Below, one piece after another: positions 11,346 to 23,724 of a DNA stretch of 64,000 nt. Source of the stretch: Arenicola marina (taxonomy: Eukaryota; Annelida; Polychaeta; Arenicolidae). How positions within the stretch are numbered: position 1 is the first letter of the stretch; each line of letters starts with the position of its first letter. Under the pieces are notes generated by a model. It made no database searches. It had not been told where the DNA came from and was given only the letters and a program-made list of their open reading frames with translations. The translations under genes were made by a program, and so were the position numbers. Location of the stretch: NCBI GenBank assembly GCA_964019135.1, contig OZ025248.1, forward strand, positions 35,209,670-35,273,669, read 5' to 3'.

Positions 11346-12919
11346 TAAAGTGTTGCTTCATTCGCGATGAGAGCACAACATCCAGTATTCTATATATAGG
11401 CACTGGGTACAATCGCTCTTTGTGGAAAATTGACCATGACCGCTATATTTGGGGGCTGATTGGGAGCAGAACTTCCTCTCCGTGCATATAACTTTTGCAG
11501 ACTTAGTATTGACTGTCTCAGTCACAAAACCATCACTGCTGCATTCCCCTGCGTATGTTCGCTTGTTTGCATTTCTTTCGTACCCTCTACTGCCTTAACG
11601 ACAACAGATATCGTTCACCAATATTTATGGAAATGTGGCTGAACCTCTATAATTTTCAAGTTACGGACTTTCCAATGTTAAAGGGTCAAAGGTCAAGGCC
11701 GTCCGATTCAAGGAAAAACGTAGAAGTGCTAAGGTTTTCTCAATATTTGTCCTAAAGAGATGCGACTGACGTCAAAATGTTCCACTGATTAGGGGAAACA
11801 ACTTTCATATAGATCATTTTTTTTGCGCGTAGGAAGAAGTTTAGCGCAAAATGACGTCATAGTTCACCGTGTCCTCATGTTCAAATTAGATGGCCATTGT
11901 TTTCCCACTTTAACGTTCTCAATCGTCGTCAACCTCCGAAGATGTATTAATGGAGTCTGTATGACCCATTTCCCGTAGAAAAATTGCGCCGTCAATGATG
12001 TCACATGACGTCAAAAAATAATATATTTAAATACGAAGTAAATTCACTGTAAAATTAATATTGGAAATAGAGAGATCGGATGCGGGTCACAGAACGTCTA
12101 ATATTACCGCCTAGTTGTTTCATAGATAAAGACAGATACTTCCTATTTTACTTTTCCCGCTAGAGGGCCAAACATTTCTTAGGGGATTCCAATGTTAAGG
12201 TCGGCGCCGGATCCAGACAGCGCGGGTTGGGGAGGGCAGTGAGTGAGCGGTTCGCGATAAAGCACCGTATTGTTTACGTATTGTGATGTGATATATTGGG
12301 AGAACCGTCGGCCGCAGTCTTGGGAAGGGAGCAGGTTGAACACCACTAAATAGATCGTCCACCCTACTGCTTTCCACCAGGCTCATGCACTGATCCCTTC
12401 CAGCGCCTTCACCCTCACTCGTCAAAATCATACACTCCTGCCCCCCTCCCCCCTCCACCGTCCACTCGCACCCGCCGTGCATGGGCGTGTACAGGGAGCA
12501 CGTGTCCCCCCCTTTCAGACCCAAAGGTATATCTGTGCCCAGAGTGGAACACATTATTGTGCCCCCCCCCCCCGCATTTCAATAATTTCCCCCCCCCGCC
12601 CACGCCCCCCCCCCCCCCCCACATGCCCACCCACACCAAGCAGGGTTGATGGACTCCTCTATGCCTATCCCCCACACCGATCCATCCGACTCCTGCAGCC
12701 CCCCAGCCAATCGACACCCATCAGATACATGCATTCAGCTGGGGAAGGGTGGTGGGGTGTAGGTTGAGGTCGTGACCGAACCCGACCGAGTCATTAGAGC
12801 GCTGGTAGAGGGGGTCAGTTAGCTTTTGACAGAATTCAGGCCGCGCGCAGTCAACCAGGTGGTAACTTTCAAGGCGACGCAGGCACGCACCGCGGTCGCC
12901 TATATACTGTGGCCCATAG
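11346..12919. other. Intergenic, C-rich low-complexity stretch, no gene
   Basis: TGACGTCA and TGACGTCAAAA motifs recur at 11770-12015. Positions 12430-12720 are C-rich, with poly-C runs at about 12563-12573, 12588-12598 and 12607-12620. The open frames over the C-rich part are proline- or glycine-rich artefacts of composition. Confidence 0.35.
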
Positions 12920-13080
12920 TATTGACATGAGGGGGGAGGGGCGTGGAGCTGACCGAGGGAGTATTGTTTGGGTTTTCCCAAAAGACATATTGTTGTGTGG
13001 TTATACCCGTCAATCTATTGGGAAAACCCAAAAAATACTCCCTCGGTGAGCTCCACGCCCCCTCCCCACTCATGTCAATA
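12920..13080. repeat. Large inverted repeat with ~60-bp arms
   Basis: The arm 12920-12980 (starting TATTGACATGAGGGGGGAGG, ending TTGGGTTTTCCCA) is the near-perfect reverse complement of 13019-13080 (starting TGGGAAAACCCAAAAAATAC, ending CTCATGTCAATA). They are separated by a 38-base spacer, with only a few mismatches. Each arm contains one unit of the 42-bp minisatellite that follows, so the left arm is a backward unit and the right arm a forward one. It could extrude a long hairpin. Confidence 0.8.
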
Positions 13081-13381
13081 CTCCTTCGGTCAGCCCCATG
13101 GTATCTGGTGTGTTAGAGTACATATGGATGACATGGTATTCCATTGGTGGACTCAGTTAACGAATAATTGCGTGAAACTGCAATCTGCCGATCTGCAATC
13201 TGCCAATCTGTATTTTAAAGACGTCCATGCAACTCCTCCCTGGAAAATCCCTCACTACCAGCTGCCTCCGCCCCCCCCGGGGCAAATCCCCAATATACAA
13301 TTCCCTCGCAGACCATTCCCCACCCCCCCCCCCCCACAATGCTTCCTACCGCCACTCCCCTCCTCTTTGACAATCACCCTC

Positions 13382-16065
13382 TCCCCCTCATGACAATACT
13401 CCCTCGGTCAGCCCCATGCCCCCTTCCCCCATGACAATACTCCCTCGGTCAGCCCCACGCCCCTACTCCCTCATGACAATACTCCCTCGGTCAGCCCCAC
13501 GCCCCTACTCCCTCATGACAATACTCCCTCGGTCAGCCCCATGCCCCCTCCTCCCATGACAAAACTCCCTCGGTCAATCCCACGCCCCTCCCCCTCATGG
13601 CAATGCTCCCTCGGTCAGTCCCATGCCCCCTCCCCCCATGAAAATACTCCCTCGGTCAGCCCCACGCCCCTACTCCCTCATGACAATACTCCCTCGGTCA
13701 GCCCCACGCCCCTACTCCCCCATGACAATACTCCCTCGGTCAGCCCCACGCCCCTACTCCCTCATGACAATACTCCCTCGGTCAGCCCCACGCCCCTACT
13801 CCCCCATGACAATACTCCCTCGGTCAGCCCCACGCCCCTACTCCCTCATGACAATACTCCCTCGGTCAGCCTCACGCCCCTACTCCCTCATGACAATGCT
13901 CCCTCGGTCAGCCCCACGCCCCTACTCCCTCATGACAATACTCCCTCGGTCAGCCCCACGCCCCTACTCCCTCATGACAATACTCCCTCGGTCAGCCCCA
14001 CGCCCCTACTCCCCCATGACAATACTCCCTCGGTCAGCCCCACGCCCCTACTCCCTCATGACAATACTCCCTCGGTCAGCCCCACGCCCCTACTCCCTCA
14101 TGACAATGCTCCCTCGGTCAGCCTCACGCCCCTACTCCCTCATGACAATACTCTCGCGGTCCGCCTCACGCCCCTACTCCCTCATGACAATACTCCCTCG
14201 GTCAGCCCCACGCCCCTACTCCCTCATGACAATACTCCCTCGGTCAGCCTCACGCCCCTACTCCCTCATGACAATACTCTCGCGGTCCGCCTCACGCCCC
14301 TACTCCCTCATGACAATACTCCCTCGGTCAGCCCCACGCCCCTACTCCCTCATGACAATACTCCCTCGGTCAGCCTCACGCCCCTACTCCCTCATGACAA
14401 TACTCTCGCGGTCAGCCTCACGCCCCTACTCCCTCATGACAATACTCTCGCGGTCCGCCTCACGCCCCTACTCCCTCATGACAATACTCTCGCGGTCCGC
14501 CTCACGCCCCTACTCCCTCATGACAATACTCCCTCGGTCAGCCCCACGCCCCTACTCCCTCATGACAATACTCCCTCGGTCAGCCTCACGCCCCTACTCC
14601 CTCATGACAATACTCCCTCGGTCAGCCCCACGCCCCTACTCCCTCATGACAATACTCCCTCGGTCAGCCTCACGCCCCTACTCCCTCATGACAATACTCT
14701 CGCGGTCCGCCCCACGCCCCTACTCCCTCATGACAATACTCCCTCGGTCAGCCCCACGCCCCTACTCCCTCATGACAATACTCCCTCGGTCAGCCCCACG
14801 CCCCTACTCCCTCATGACAATACTCCCTCGGTCAGCCTCACGCCCCTACTCCCTCATGACAATACTCTCGCGGTCCGCCTCACGCCCCTACTCCCCCATG
14901 ACAATACTCCCTCGGTCAGTCCCATGCCCCCTCCCCCCATGACAATACTCCCTCGGTCAGCCCCACGCCCCTACTCCCTCATGACAATACTCCCTCGGTC
15001 AGCCCCACGCCCCTACTCCCTCATGACAATACTCCCTCGGTCAGCCCCACGCCCCTACTCCCCCATGACAATACTCCCTCGGTCAGCCCCACGCCCCTAC
15101 TCCCTCATGACAATACTCCCTCGGTCAGCCCCACGCCCCTACTCCCTCATGACAATACTCCCTCGGTCAGCCCCACGCCCCTACTCCCCCATGACAATAC
15201 TTCCTCGGTCAGTCCCATGCCCCCTCCCCCCATGACAATACTCCCTCGGTCAGTCCCATGCCCCCTCCCCCCATGACAATACTCCTTCGGTCAGCCCCAC
15301 GCCCCTACTCCCTCATGACAATACTCTCGCGGTCCGCCCCACGCTCCCTCCCGCCTTATGACAAAATCCTCCTTCGGTCAGCCCCATGCCCCCTCCTCCC
15401 ATGACAAAACTCCCTCGGTCCACCCCACGCCCCTCCCCCTCATGGCAATGCTCCCTCGGTCAGCCCCATGCCCCCCACCCCCAAGACAATACACCCTCGG
15501 TCAGCCCCATGCCCCCTTCCCCCCGGAGACAATACTCCCTCGGCCAGCCCTATTCCCCCTCCTCCCTCATGGTAATACTCCCTCGGTCAGTCCCATGCCC
15601 CCCCCCCCCCAAGACAATACTCGGTCAATCAGCCCCATGCTTCATCCCGCCCCACGCCCCACGGCTATACTGTCTCCGGTAGCCCCATGCCCCCTTTCCC
15701 ATGAAAATACCTCCTCGGTCAGCCCGACGCCCCCTCCCTCCTCATGACAATACTCCCTCGGTCAGCCCCATGCCCCCTGCCCCCATGACAATACTCCCTC
15801 GATCAGCCCCATGCTCCCTCCCCCAAAGACAATACACCCTCGGTCAGCCCCATGCCCCCTTTTTTCCCCGAGACAATACTCCCTCGGTCAGCCCCATTCC
15901 CCCTACCCCCCGTGACAACACTCCCTCGGTCAGCCCAATGCCCCCTCCCCCATAACGATACTCCCTCGGTCAGCCCGATGCCCCCTGCCCCCTGTCCCCC
16001 AAGACAGTACACCCTCGGTCAGCCCCGTGCCCCCGCTCCCCTAAGACAATGCTTCCTCTGTCAGC
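13382..16065 (+). repeat. 42-bp minisatellite, about 60 units
   Basis: The unit runs ATGACAATACTCCCTCGGTC, then AGCCCCACGCCCCTACTCCC, then TC. The core at 13440-15300 is very uniform. The flanks, especially after 15340, are diverged with unit-length changes. A recurrent variant changes the middle to CTCTCGCGGTCCGCCTCAC and is clustered at 14140-14880, so local copying is visible. Since 42 is a multiple of three and the unit lacks stops in two frames, long open frames result (13541-15235 with SPTPLLPHDNTPSV, and 13623-14942 with SAPRPYSLMTILPR). These do not look like a gene. Confidence 0.9.
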
Positions 16066-16069
16066 CTGG

Positions 16070-16380
16070 GCTAGGAGCCTAGTCTAACGGCTTAAGCTAG
16101 CCCCCTGGCCTAGCAGCCTGGGCAAAGCTGCCTGGGCTAGGGGCCTGGGCTAGCGGTCTGAGCTAGCGGCCTTGGCAAGGCCTGGATTGATGCTCTGGCT
16201 AGCCGCCTGGGTTGGTGCCCTGGCTAGCGGCCTGGGTTAGCATTACGGGGCTAAACCTGGGTTAGCATAGTGGACTAAACCTGCGCTGGCGGCCTAGGCT
16301 AGCTTACGGGGGTAGCGGCCAGAGCCAGCGGCCTGGACTAGCGGCCAGGGCCAGAGCTAGCCTCCTAAGCTAGCTCAGGC
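16070..16380. repeat. Degenerate GC-rich short-period repeat
   Basis: Variants of GCCTGGGCTAGCGGCCT recur with a period of about 12-24 bp. NheI-like GCTAGC words are frequent. It is low complexity with no coding sign. Confidence 0.6.
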
Positions 16381-18009
16381 CCCTGAATGAAAAGGGGACT
16401 GAGGGACGGACCAGGCCAGCAAAAATACTGAGTATCTTGAAAACAAGAGGGATAGAACTATTATTTTGTTACATGTACATATTTTTTCGAGGTCGCTGAA
16501 TTTGAAAGAATAATAATTATTGAATATCCTGTTACACTGATGATTTTTATGTTTATGTAAACGTTTTGGGGAATAAAGAAGTGCTATTGTGTAAGTTGGG
16601 GCAACGCATCTGCCATTTTTACAAGATGGCGGATACGGTCTGTAACAGTACACAACATCTCCAAAACAAACTGAGATCACTCTATTTAGGTCTATGTATC
16701 GGTTTTCGCTGTAAAAGAATTCAACAAATTGTCTTCAAGAGCAACGCTTCTTTAGTTTGCCATAATGGCGGCTATTTCAACAATAATACACAATATCTGG
16801 AAATCTAAAAGGTGCAGATAACCATATGTACTGTGGTCACACATCTACAAACAATGGGCTGCAGATATCGAGATCTAGGATCATTTCGCTCATATCTCGT
16901 AGGTTTTGCTCGCAAAAATGTCATAGTCGCGGGGACCATGCTTCGCATGAAAGGTAAAAAGCACTGGACACCTCTTTTCAAAGGCTTTCATTGCGTGTCA
17001 AGTTCGCAACGGAAACCTGAAAGACTTTCTCTCTCATTGAGAATCATCCGCGTCCGCCATCATTACGAGTAAATGTAATGGGGTGACTACAAGTAGAACG
17101 CCATCCCAAGCAATTGGAGAAACTCCCTGGCGACAAGGCAGAACCTTCTGAGTGAGAAGGTTTAGGCTAAAGATACAGGCATTAGGCTACAGATAAACAA
17201 GTCATCCATAATGGTTTATATGGCATACTTCGAAACTGAAAAGCTATGGATAGACTTCAAAATAACACTTTTATCCTTGTCAGTTTACAAGATACTATGG
17301 GACGGCCATGGCCGTCAGGTGTCAAATCTGATTTCAAACTATGGCTCAATTTCATTAGCTATGAATTTCGAACATGTGTGTCAAATTCATGCTTTTACCA
17401 CAACATGCACGATTGTTTCGCATATGCGCGGGACTATCAGGTATTATACGGTATGGCGACTCCCGGTGTATTGGGCGTTACACGTCGTCTTCAGAGACAC
17501 ATTATTGCGAGGGGCCTAAGTGTGCGTCAACGTCATATCTTACGTGCTCCTACGAAAGGTTTGGCCTGCTTGATGTTCAGCTAATTTGGCAATAGTTCGT
17601 AAGTAGGTATATTTAACAAAATAGAAGCCATCGTGAATATTGTCGGGATCGTCAAATGAAGTTCGTTAAGTCACGGAGACATAAAAAATAAAAGGAACGA
17701 AAGTACCGTTAATATTGCTTCAAGAGAAGCGCTTTTGGCTTCAAACTGGATGTCCATTTATGCTCCGCCTACCATGCTCACACTGCCTGTCGAAGGCAGT
17801 ATTTAGCCCCTAAAAGGCCCTTTAGCCGAAATTGGCCCTGACGACTCGTAATGTCGCCATTAATACAGCTTCCAAATGTAATTGGATTTTTGTCCTCGAC
17901 CTATGGTCGAATATCTCTTGTTTGTTTAGTCAAAAACACACATATTCCATTAGCCAGAGTATGACAGTTTTCTGATATCACATCAGTCCCATAAGAAAAC
18001 TGCATTTGC
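16381..18009. other. Intergenic, no supported gene
   Basis: Short open frames at 16566-17072 and 17211-17595 overlap in different frames and carry no recognisable domain or plausible splice structure. Nothing else is seen. Confidence 0.35.
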
Positions 18010-18155
18010 AGTTATGTTTCGGGGGAGGGGGGGGGCGCTACCAATAGTTAGGTCTATAGATATGTGCCGCCCAAATGACATGTTTCGCGTGTTTTTTCTC
18101 AATCCCCGGAGCAAAAATCCACAATTTCTCTCGATGTACCCATCTGAGACTGAAG
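18010..18155 (-). mobile_element. Poly-G-ended MITE family B, right-half fragment
   Basis: Reverse-complement match to about 56215-56335 of the complete element. Shared blocks are a poly-G run, TATAGATATGTGCCGCCCAA, ATGACATGTTTCG, CTCAATCCCCGGAGCA and TCGATGTACCCATCTGAGAC. Confidence 0.5.
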
Positions 18156-18451
18156 TTTGTTTTAAACATTGCAGTTCTTGACCATGTATTCCAGTTGATA
18201 TCGAATGTGTTTAAAGTGCCCCCGCCCCTCTCCCGCCGGTTATGTTAGGCCTTTTGCTGCCAGGAAAGCCAGGCGAGTGGCATTCCTTTTCAATCCTGTT
18301 TTTCCGTCTCCGGCAGGTGCGTACACTTAATCAAGTCCCTGCCTACGCATATGCTTGGGATGTATGTAAATGTAAAAACACAATTCAGAGACGTACGAGA
18401 ATGTCAAGCTAAGCATATATAACAGTTACTACAATAACAGTCCCGAATAAG

Positions 18452-18583
18452 ACATTTTTGATTTGGAACATCAATGTTAGAAGAATTGGGTCTCCACAAA
18501 AGCGTAGTGAATTTAGAACATGGCTGGCTGAACACGGATTGAGCGCGTATTGCATGCAGGATATAGACTTAGACTCGATCTCG
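18452..18583 (+). pseudogene. LINE endonuclease N-terminal fragment
   Basis: The frame reads FLIWNINVRRIGSPQKRSEF, then RTWLAEHGLSAYCMQDID. This is the start of an apurinic-like (EEP family) LINE endonuclease, where N(V/I)RG..... KR..... WL.......I.CLQE(T/H) is expected. The catalytic glutamate of CLQET is replaced here (CMQDID). No further endonuclease sequence follows, so it is a dead fragment. Confidence 0.5.
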
Positions 18584-18689
18584 CAGGTGGCATTGAGTGC
18601 TGAACGGGCTAGCTAGTGTCTTTTTAACTCGGTTTCATCTCATGCAAGCGGTATGACAATATATCCTTAGCAAACAGTGCACAATATGT

Positions 18690-19305
18690 GGTACGTGGGA
18701 TAGAGACAGATTTTAGGGTACTCTCCAGGCGAGGACAATGGTGCTCCGTTTGTCGCAGAAATGTAAACATCGTTGATACTCCTCAAAATACAACCTTTCC
18801 CAAGGGCGGATCCACAGGGTCCCCCTGGACCCTCCCCCCGTTTTTGAGGGAGAACGCTATTTGCACGTTTTCAGTGGACCCCCCCCCCCCGCCAGTCGTC
18901 AAAAAATTGGTGGATCCCCCCTTTTTCAAATTCCTGGATCCGCCCCTGTTGCCAACGGTCTGATCGAACGAACCAGATTCATTGTTGAGAGATAAAGCAT
19001 CCGGTGCACGCAGGGGCACTTGAACCAGCCTACTGTCATCACCTTTCAATCAGTCGCCATCTTCTCCCGAATGTCCTGTGCTGTTTTGAACGGCATACAT
19101 CGGCATACCGACTGGATGCGCGCGCACCCATACCCGGCTTAATGATGTGTCGGGCGGTTTACCGATAGTCATATCATATATGTTCATATCAGTCCTAATC
19201 ATGATTATTACGTCATACGACATAAAAAGAACCATGCAACGAATTGTTGTGGGAAGCGAGTGAAGGCAGACAACCGGCAGAGTACGCAGCACATTGACTT
19301 TCAAA
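18690..19305. mobile_element. Family A MITE fragments, interrupted by another MITE
   Basis: GGCGAGGACAATGGTGCTCC, GTAAACATCG and CCTCAAAATACAAC at 18725-18795 match family A (47771 copy, about 48075-48140). The continuation (TGTTGCC, then TGAGAGATAAA) resumes at 18949 after the inserted element 18803-18948. Positions 19040-19305 carry the CTTCTCCCGAATGTC block and the GATTATTACGTCATACGACA block also present in copy 1. Confidence 0.45.
18803..18948. mobile_element. Short MITE with GGGGCGGATCC ends
   Basis: The left end reads GGGCGGATCCACAGGG, and the right end read inward GGGGCGGATCCAGGAATTTG, giving terminal inverted repeats on GGGCGGATCCA. The interior has poly-C at 18879-18890 and GGTGGATCCCCCC. 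It sits inside a family A fragment whose sequence continues on both sides, so the insertion is nested. Partial relatives lie at 7465-7525, 25890-25905 and 55100-55125. Confidence 0.6.
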
Positions 19306-19319
19306 TTACAAAAGAACGA

Positions 19320-22300
19320 AACAGCTAGTACTAAGAATCATGGTTTTAATCTTGAAAACTTTAATTATACCGAGGCTGGTGCACGTTTTGTCTGTTCTGC
19401 CCCAAACCGATACATCATTAGTTAAAGCGGGTGTTCAACCTAATTTAATCGCGATCTGCACCAAAAGTTAACATCTTAGTATTAAATTGGCGAGTGTTAA
19501 CGCTTCTTTTCGGCCGACTGGTAAGGAGAAAAAATTAAGGCAACCCGCCCCCAGCAATGTCAAGCAGAGCGCCATTTTGCCGGGAGCAGTGACGCATATT
19601 GTGACTATTCATATGGCGCCACCTTACGTTATAACTCGCGGAGAGAGAGATCAGGGCCGCGATTTACAGATGACCAGCGGTAGTTCCAAGCCGCGCAGTA
19701 GCGCAAGATCTTAGCGTTTCATGGAAAAGGACCGTCCAAACAAATTGATATACGTCTTGCGACGATTGACTCTGCAACAATGCCTTGATTGGAGTTAGAA
19801 TCGCAGCTATTTATATTAGCGATTATCACGCGCTCTTGTTTTGCTCACACAATAGGCGTAATTTCCGGTTTGAATAAATTAGAGTATCGCCTCCTGATTG
19901 GTCAATCCCGGACACGCCTCCAAAAAGACTCAAATGCATGGTTCAGCTGGTAGAGGACTGAGGGCTTCACCTGACGCACATAACAAAAGCGCTAAAGTTT
20001 ATTTACACAAAAGTAAAAGCTTGTTGCCACAAGAATAGCCTGGCAGAACCTCGTCACTGAAAGGATTTTCGACGGCAAAACCTTATGTTTGAAGCTTGAC
20101 CACCAGTCCTTGCATATGCTGGAAGCAAATGCAAACCCTCAGACTTGATCAGGGTTTTAAAAGAATGCAGCTGTGTCAAAAATATTATAAATGGCGAAAA
20201 TGCTTTTGATGCGTAAATTTAGAATTCTTACTTTCGAAAGAAACGAAAGTCTCACTCGACGAAGGCTGAATTTATCAAGAAATGTGTGATTTATTATAAC
20301 GATATGTTAAATGCAGATAGTTTTGTAAAAGGTATAATGTCATCATGAGCGTATTTTTATAATTTAATGCATTGCATTCACAGATGATGGAGAGCACAAT
20401 GCCGACTGCAGGGGAATCTAGCAGGCATAGAGAGAATACATATTAAGTTTCTAAGGCAAAGAAAGAGAATGTATAATAATGTTTAATAAATATTATATTA
20501 TATAATGTATAGTAGCTTATGTTTATACGCTACTATAAATTATATAATATACTGCGTCGCAAAAGATCACGTTCTACATATCGGCCTCTGCTCATCGTTC
20601 AGTAAGCAATCACGAAAATGGGCAAATCAACTCATGCAAAGCAAGTGTCAACTATCTATATCATCCCGCGAATTAAACAATGCTTCTTCCTTTGTTTTTT
20701 CTTAATTTGCTTGACTTTGGCCGTGGCACTCTTTTGGGGGATAAGTGTGTGGCCCTGCTTTAGTGACATGTGACAGTGACAACTCTTCGACTTGTTCCAC
20801 AGTGGTATACTATATCTTGTGAACTACACTACACCTAAAGCATTCATTACGGCGTCAATTGCTAGGTCTTATGGGGCGCAGAATAAAAAAAAACATTTTC
20901 GTTGGCGTCAGACGACAGCGTACGCCATTTTTCAAAATGACGACCGTTTCTCAGGATATTCCATATCTTGGAAACTCGTATAACATTCATGTTGATGTCT
21001 GATGCTAGGTATTTGTAAGTCGCATAGTTCAGAAAAAACATTGCTTGTCAGACCACACTGTCCGCTGTTGGTAAAACGATCAGAACGATCTGAGAGAATT
21101 TTGAATATTTTAGAGCTTCATCAAGTTTTCCGAAATAACATAAGCAATCTTAAGGAATCGGCGGTGGGGAAATTATTGGCAATAGAACTTCTTTTACTAT
21201 TCTAATTCCTTTCTTGATGATAAGATGACAACAGGGAAGCACTACAAAAGGAACCTGTTCGTTAACAATCGGAAGTTTACTAGTTCAGACATCTCAGCCA
21301 TCACATGATAACATTTTAAATTAAGAAACTAGATGCATATCCGTCAGCTTCGTCGAAGGCCCATGCACGAAAATTTGTGTCTGAAGCTCTGGCCCGCTTT
21401 TGTACACGTTGTTCTATGATTTGTCCGAATCGAGTCTGAAGTTGTCGTTAATGTTTTATTACTGTCCTGTCTTGTTCTATTCAAATATGCACTATAAATA
21501 AATCTGAGCCTGCTTGAACGAGTCTCTAAGATGACACCCTTCTAGTCACAATAATTATACCTGCAAAATGCCTGCTATTTGCCATTATAACACATAACGC
21601 GTTAATTAAGACATCTATAAATAATCAAAGGGAATTATTCGACGTTTCGTGATGCAAATGTAGCTTCCGGTATGAAGCGTTGATCGGCTGGAAGCAAGAG
21701 TCGGGCAGTCATGCCATTTCTTTTGGCAAGAACTCTGTTAGCGAACATCTTATTCCAAATATTCTGCAAGCATCAGTGCTTTGCTTCATGATTCATATGA
21801 ATATTGTTGGCGAATGGAAGCATTTTCCATTCGCCATTAGGAAGCGTAGGCGATTTTAGCATGGAATTTCTCATTGAAAAATGTACAATAATAAGTATCT
21901 TTTATTTATTTAAGAAACAAATAAGCAAACAAATGGACGCCCGTCTGATCTCAAGCTCATCCCAATATTTTAGGGCGCCATGAATAAACTGTTCTTTACT
22001 AATTTCTTTTTCTGATGTCATTTAACAACGCTTTAAATATTTGGAGTTTAGAGACAATCAATAAAGTGCGTAAACCTGTTTGGGTTAATTTCATACAGAC
22101 GGGTTAGCTAACGGACACTGAACTGTGACCTCATTTATCCGAACACACGTTTTACACGAAGACAAGAGTAGAAGATTCGGACGTACATCTCATATCCCCC
22201 ATGACCATTTTACTCTTGAACCTTGACCTTTGATCTTTGACCTTTTGATCTGATTGGCTAATATGCTTTAGTGATTGATCCTGGAAAACAGAAGATATAT

Positions 22301-22640
22301 ATATTTTTTATAAATATGCGAATTTTTCGCCATTAATATGGAATCCTTTTCATGCCTGCTATACATATATTACAACCGAATGTCGGTGTTGCACAGAAGT
22401 CCAGACAACAACAATCAGCTTTCAAGAACATACATTCTAAAGGTAATAAATTGAAATACTTGCTGAATATTCACAAATTTAAATAATATTAAAATAATCC
22501 TTCATTATTCACACATTTAGCCTATTAATAAACGCAACTGGTTGTCGGCAACGCTGACGTTTTTCCATGGGATGTCCACCGCCTGACGAAGTTGCGTGCT
22601 CTACTCGTCGTCGGCTTTGACCATCCCTTACGTTTAACGT
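19320..22640. other. Intergenic, no supported gene
   Basis: AT-rich with scattered short frames. At 19932-19970 GGTTCAGCTGGTAGAGGACT resembles a tRNA D-arm, but no B box at the right distance was found. At 22205-22255 the repeat ACCTTGACCTTTGATCTTTG is a common interspersed motif that also occurs at 30860. Nothing else is supported. Confidence 0.35.
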
Positions 22641-22656
22641 CAGCTTTTTTTGGCGT

Positions 22657-23136
22657 TTGCGCGTGTGTATAAACTCCCGAGACGTAGCAACTGTCACAAT
22701 TACACATTTTATCTCCAGCGACCGCCGATATCGTGCAATCTCTGGGTTGGCGACAATGACAGCCTCGAGTTGCCATTCTCTGGCTCTTTTCATCAATTTT
22801 ATTGTTTTCTGCTCTGATCAAGCACGCAATGTCGAGACAAACCCCGGCGGCCTACCTACCTGTCCCCAGACAACAAAACCCGCCGAGACTAAAACCGGCC
22901 ATCATCATGCAGCAGCCACAAGTCCCATCTCAGAAGTTCGTGTCTCAAAGTGGTCGCCATGGCTCCCTAGTTGTATTCCTGCAACGGAAATAAGTTCGTC
23001 GTTTGACGGCAACTGTAATACGAACGCTCTGCTGAGAAACATGTATTTTACAAGCCTGATCGTGTTGGACGCGATAGTGGTGCTCCGCTGTACATTTTTG
23101 TTTGCCCCCAATCGGCTATTATGGATTTTATCTTAA
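22657..23136 (+). pseudogene. Retroelement N-terminal fragment with a degenerate 2A-like motif
   Basis: The frame has a hydrophobic stretch (SLALFINFIVFC) immediately followed by SDQARNVETNPGG and a Thr/Pro-rich region. A hydrophobic run followed by GD(V/I)E.NPGP is known as a 2A-like ribosome-skipping sequence at the N-terminus of some non-LTR retrotransposons of marine invertebrates. Here the DxE aspartate is Asn and the final Pro is Gly, so skipping is not expected. No endonuclease domain follows. The frame could also be chance, but the order of features is specific. Confidence 0.4.
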
Positions 23137-23139
23137 GGG

Positions 23140-23720
23140 TGAAGCTGATTTTCCAGAGTGGAGGGAACTTATTATAAAGATTGATTTTGGGACGATATCT
23201 AATTAGGATAATATAATTGGCTAATTCTTGGTTAAAGTTGACAAGGGTGCTTACCATATACATATATTCTTATCACTTATCATTACGATTTGATGGTGGT
23301 GTTAAATAACGTTAGTACAATTAGCGTTAAATCTGAAGGCCGCTGAAATCGCACAGTCTGACCAAGGATAGTGCATAATACACTGATCTATGATGATATA
23401 TACACAGCGTAGGCGGTGGAGATACATGAACTGATCCAAACTATGTGCAAAGGACTGCACATTTTCGCATTCACACGTAGAGGTGGGATACCGGATATGT
23501 TTACGTGTCTGCTTTCTGTTGTTTTTTTCTTTAGAATAACAATTGATTTGACCCCCCCCCCTTCGTTTTGGTAGGTAGATGCGTTGAAGTCTAGAAAAAA
23601 CTTAATAAATAAACTTTAATAGATCGTGATCATGTCCTGACCTTCTAGGATGATTATTGCGCATGTAAATATGCGGCACGCTCGATCACATGCTGTCTCG
23701 TAGATGAATAGTTCTGGATC
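23140..23720. other. Intergenic, no gene
   Basis: Contains a poly-C run at about 23552-23561. No coding or repeat unit is recognised. Confidence 0.35.
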
Positions 23721-23724
23721 CATA

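Noticed and set aside
13541..15235. 564-codon open frame as a repeat-protein gene
   Set aside because: A 42-bp unit without stops is enough to produce it; a second frame is open as well and no splice or promoter context exists.
13382..16065. CRISPR array
   Set aside because: Units are directly contiguous with no unique spacers, and the sequence is eukaryotic. The same holds for the arrays at 26195, 28490 and 39645.
17211..17595. Overlapping frames of about 100 codons
   Set aside because: Three frames overlap, none with a recognisable motif or exon boundaries.
19932..19990. tRNA gene
   Set aside because: Only a D-arm-like GGTTCAGCTGGTAGAGG is present; no matching acceptor stem or B box at the right place.
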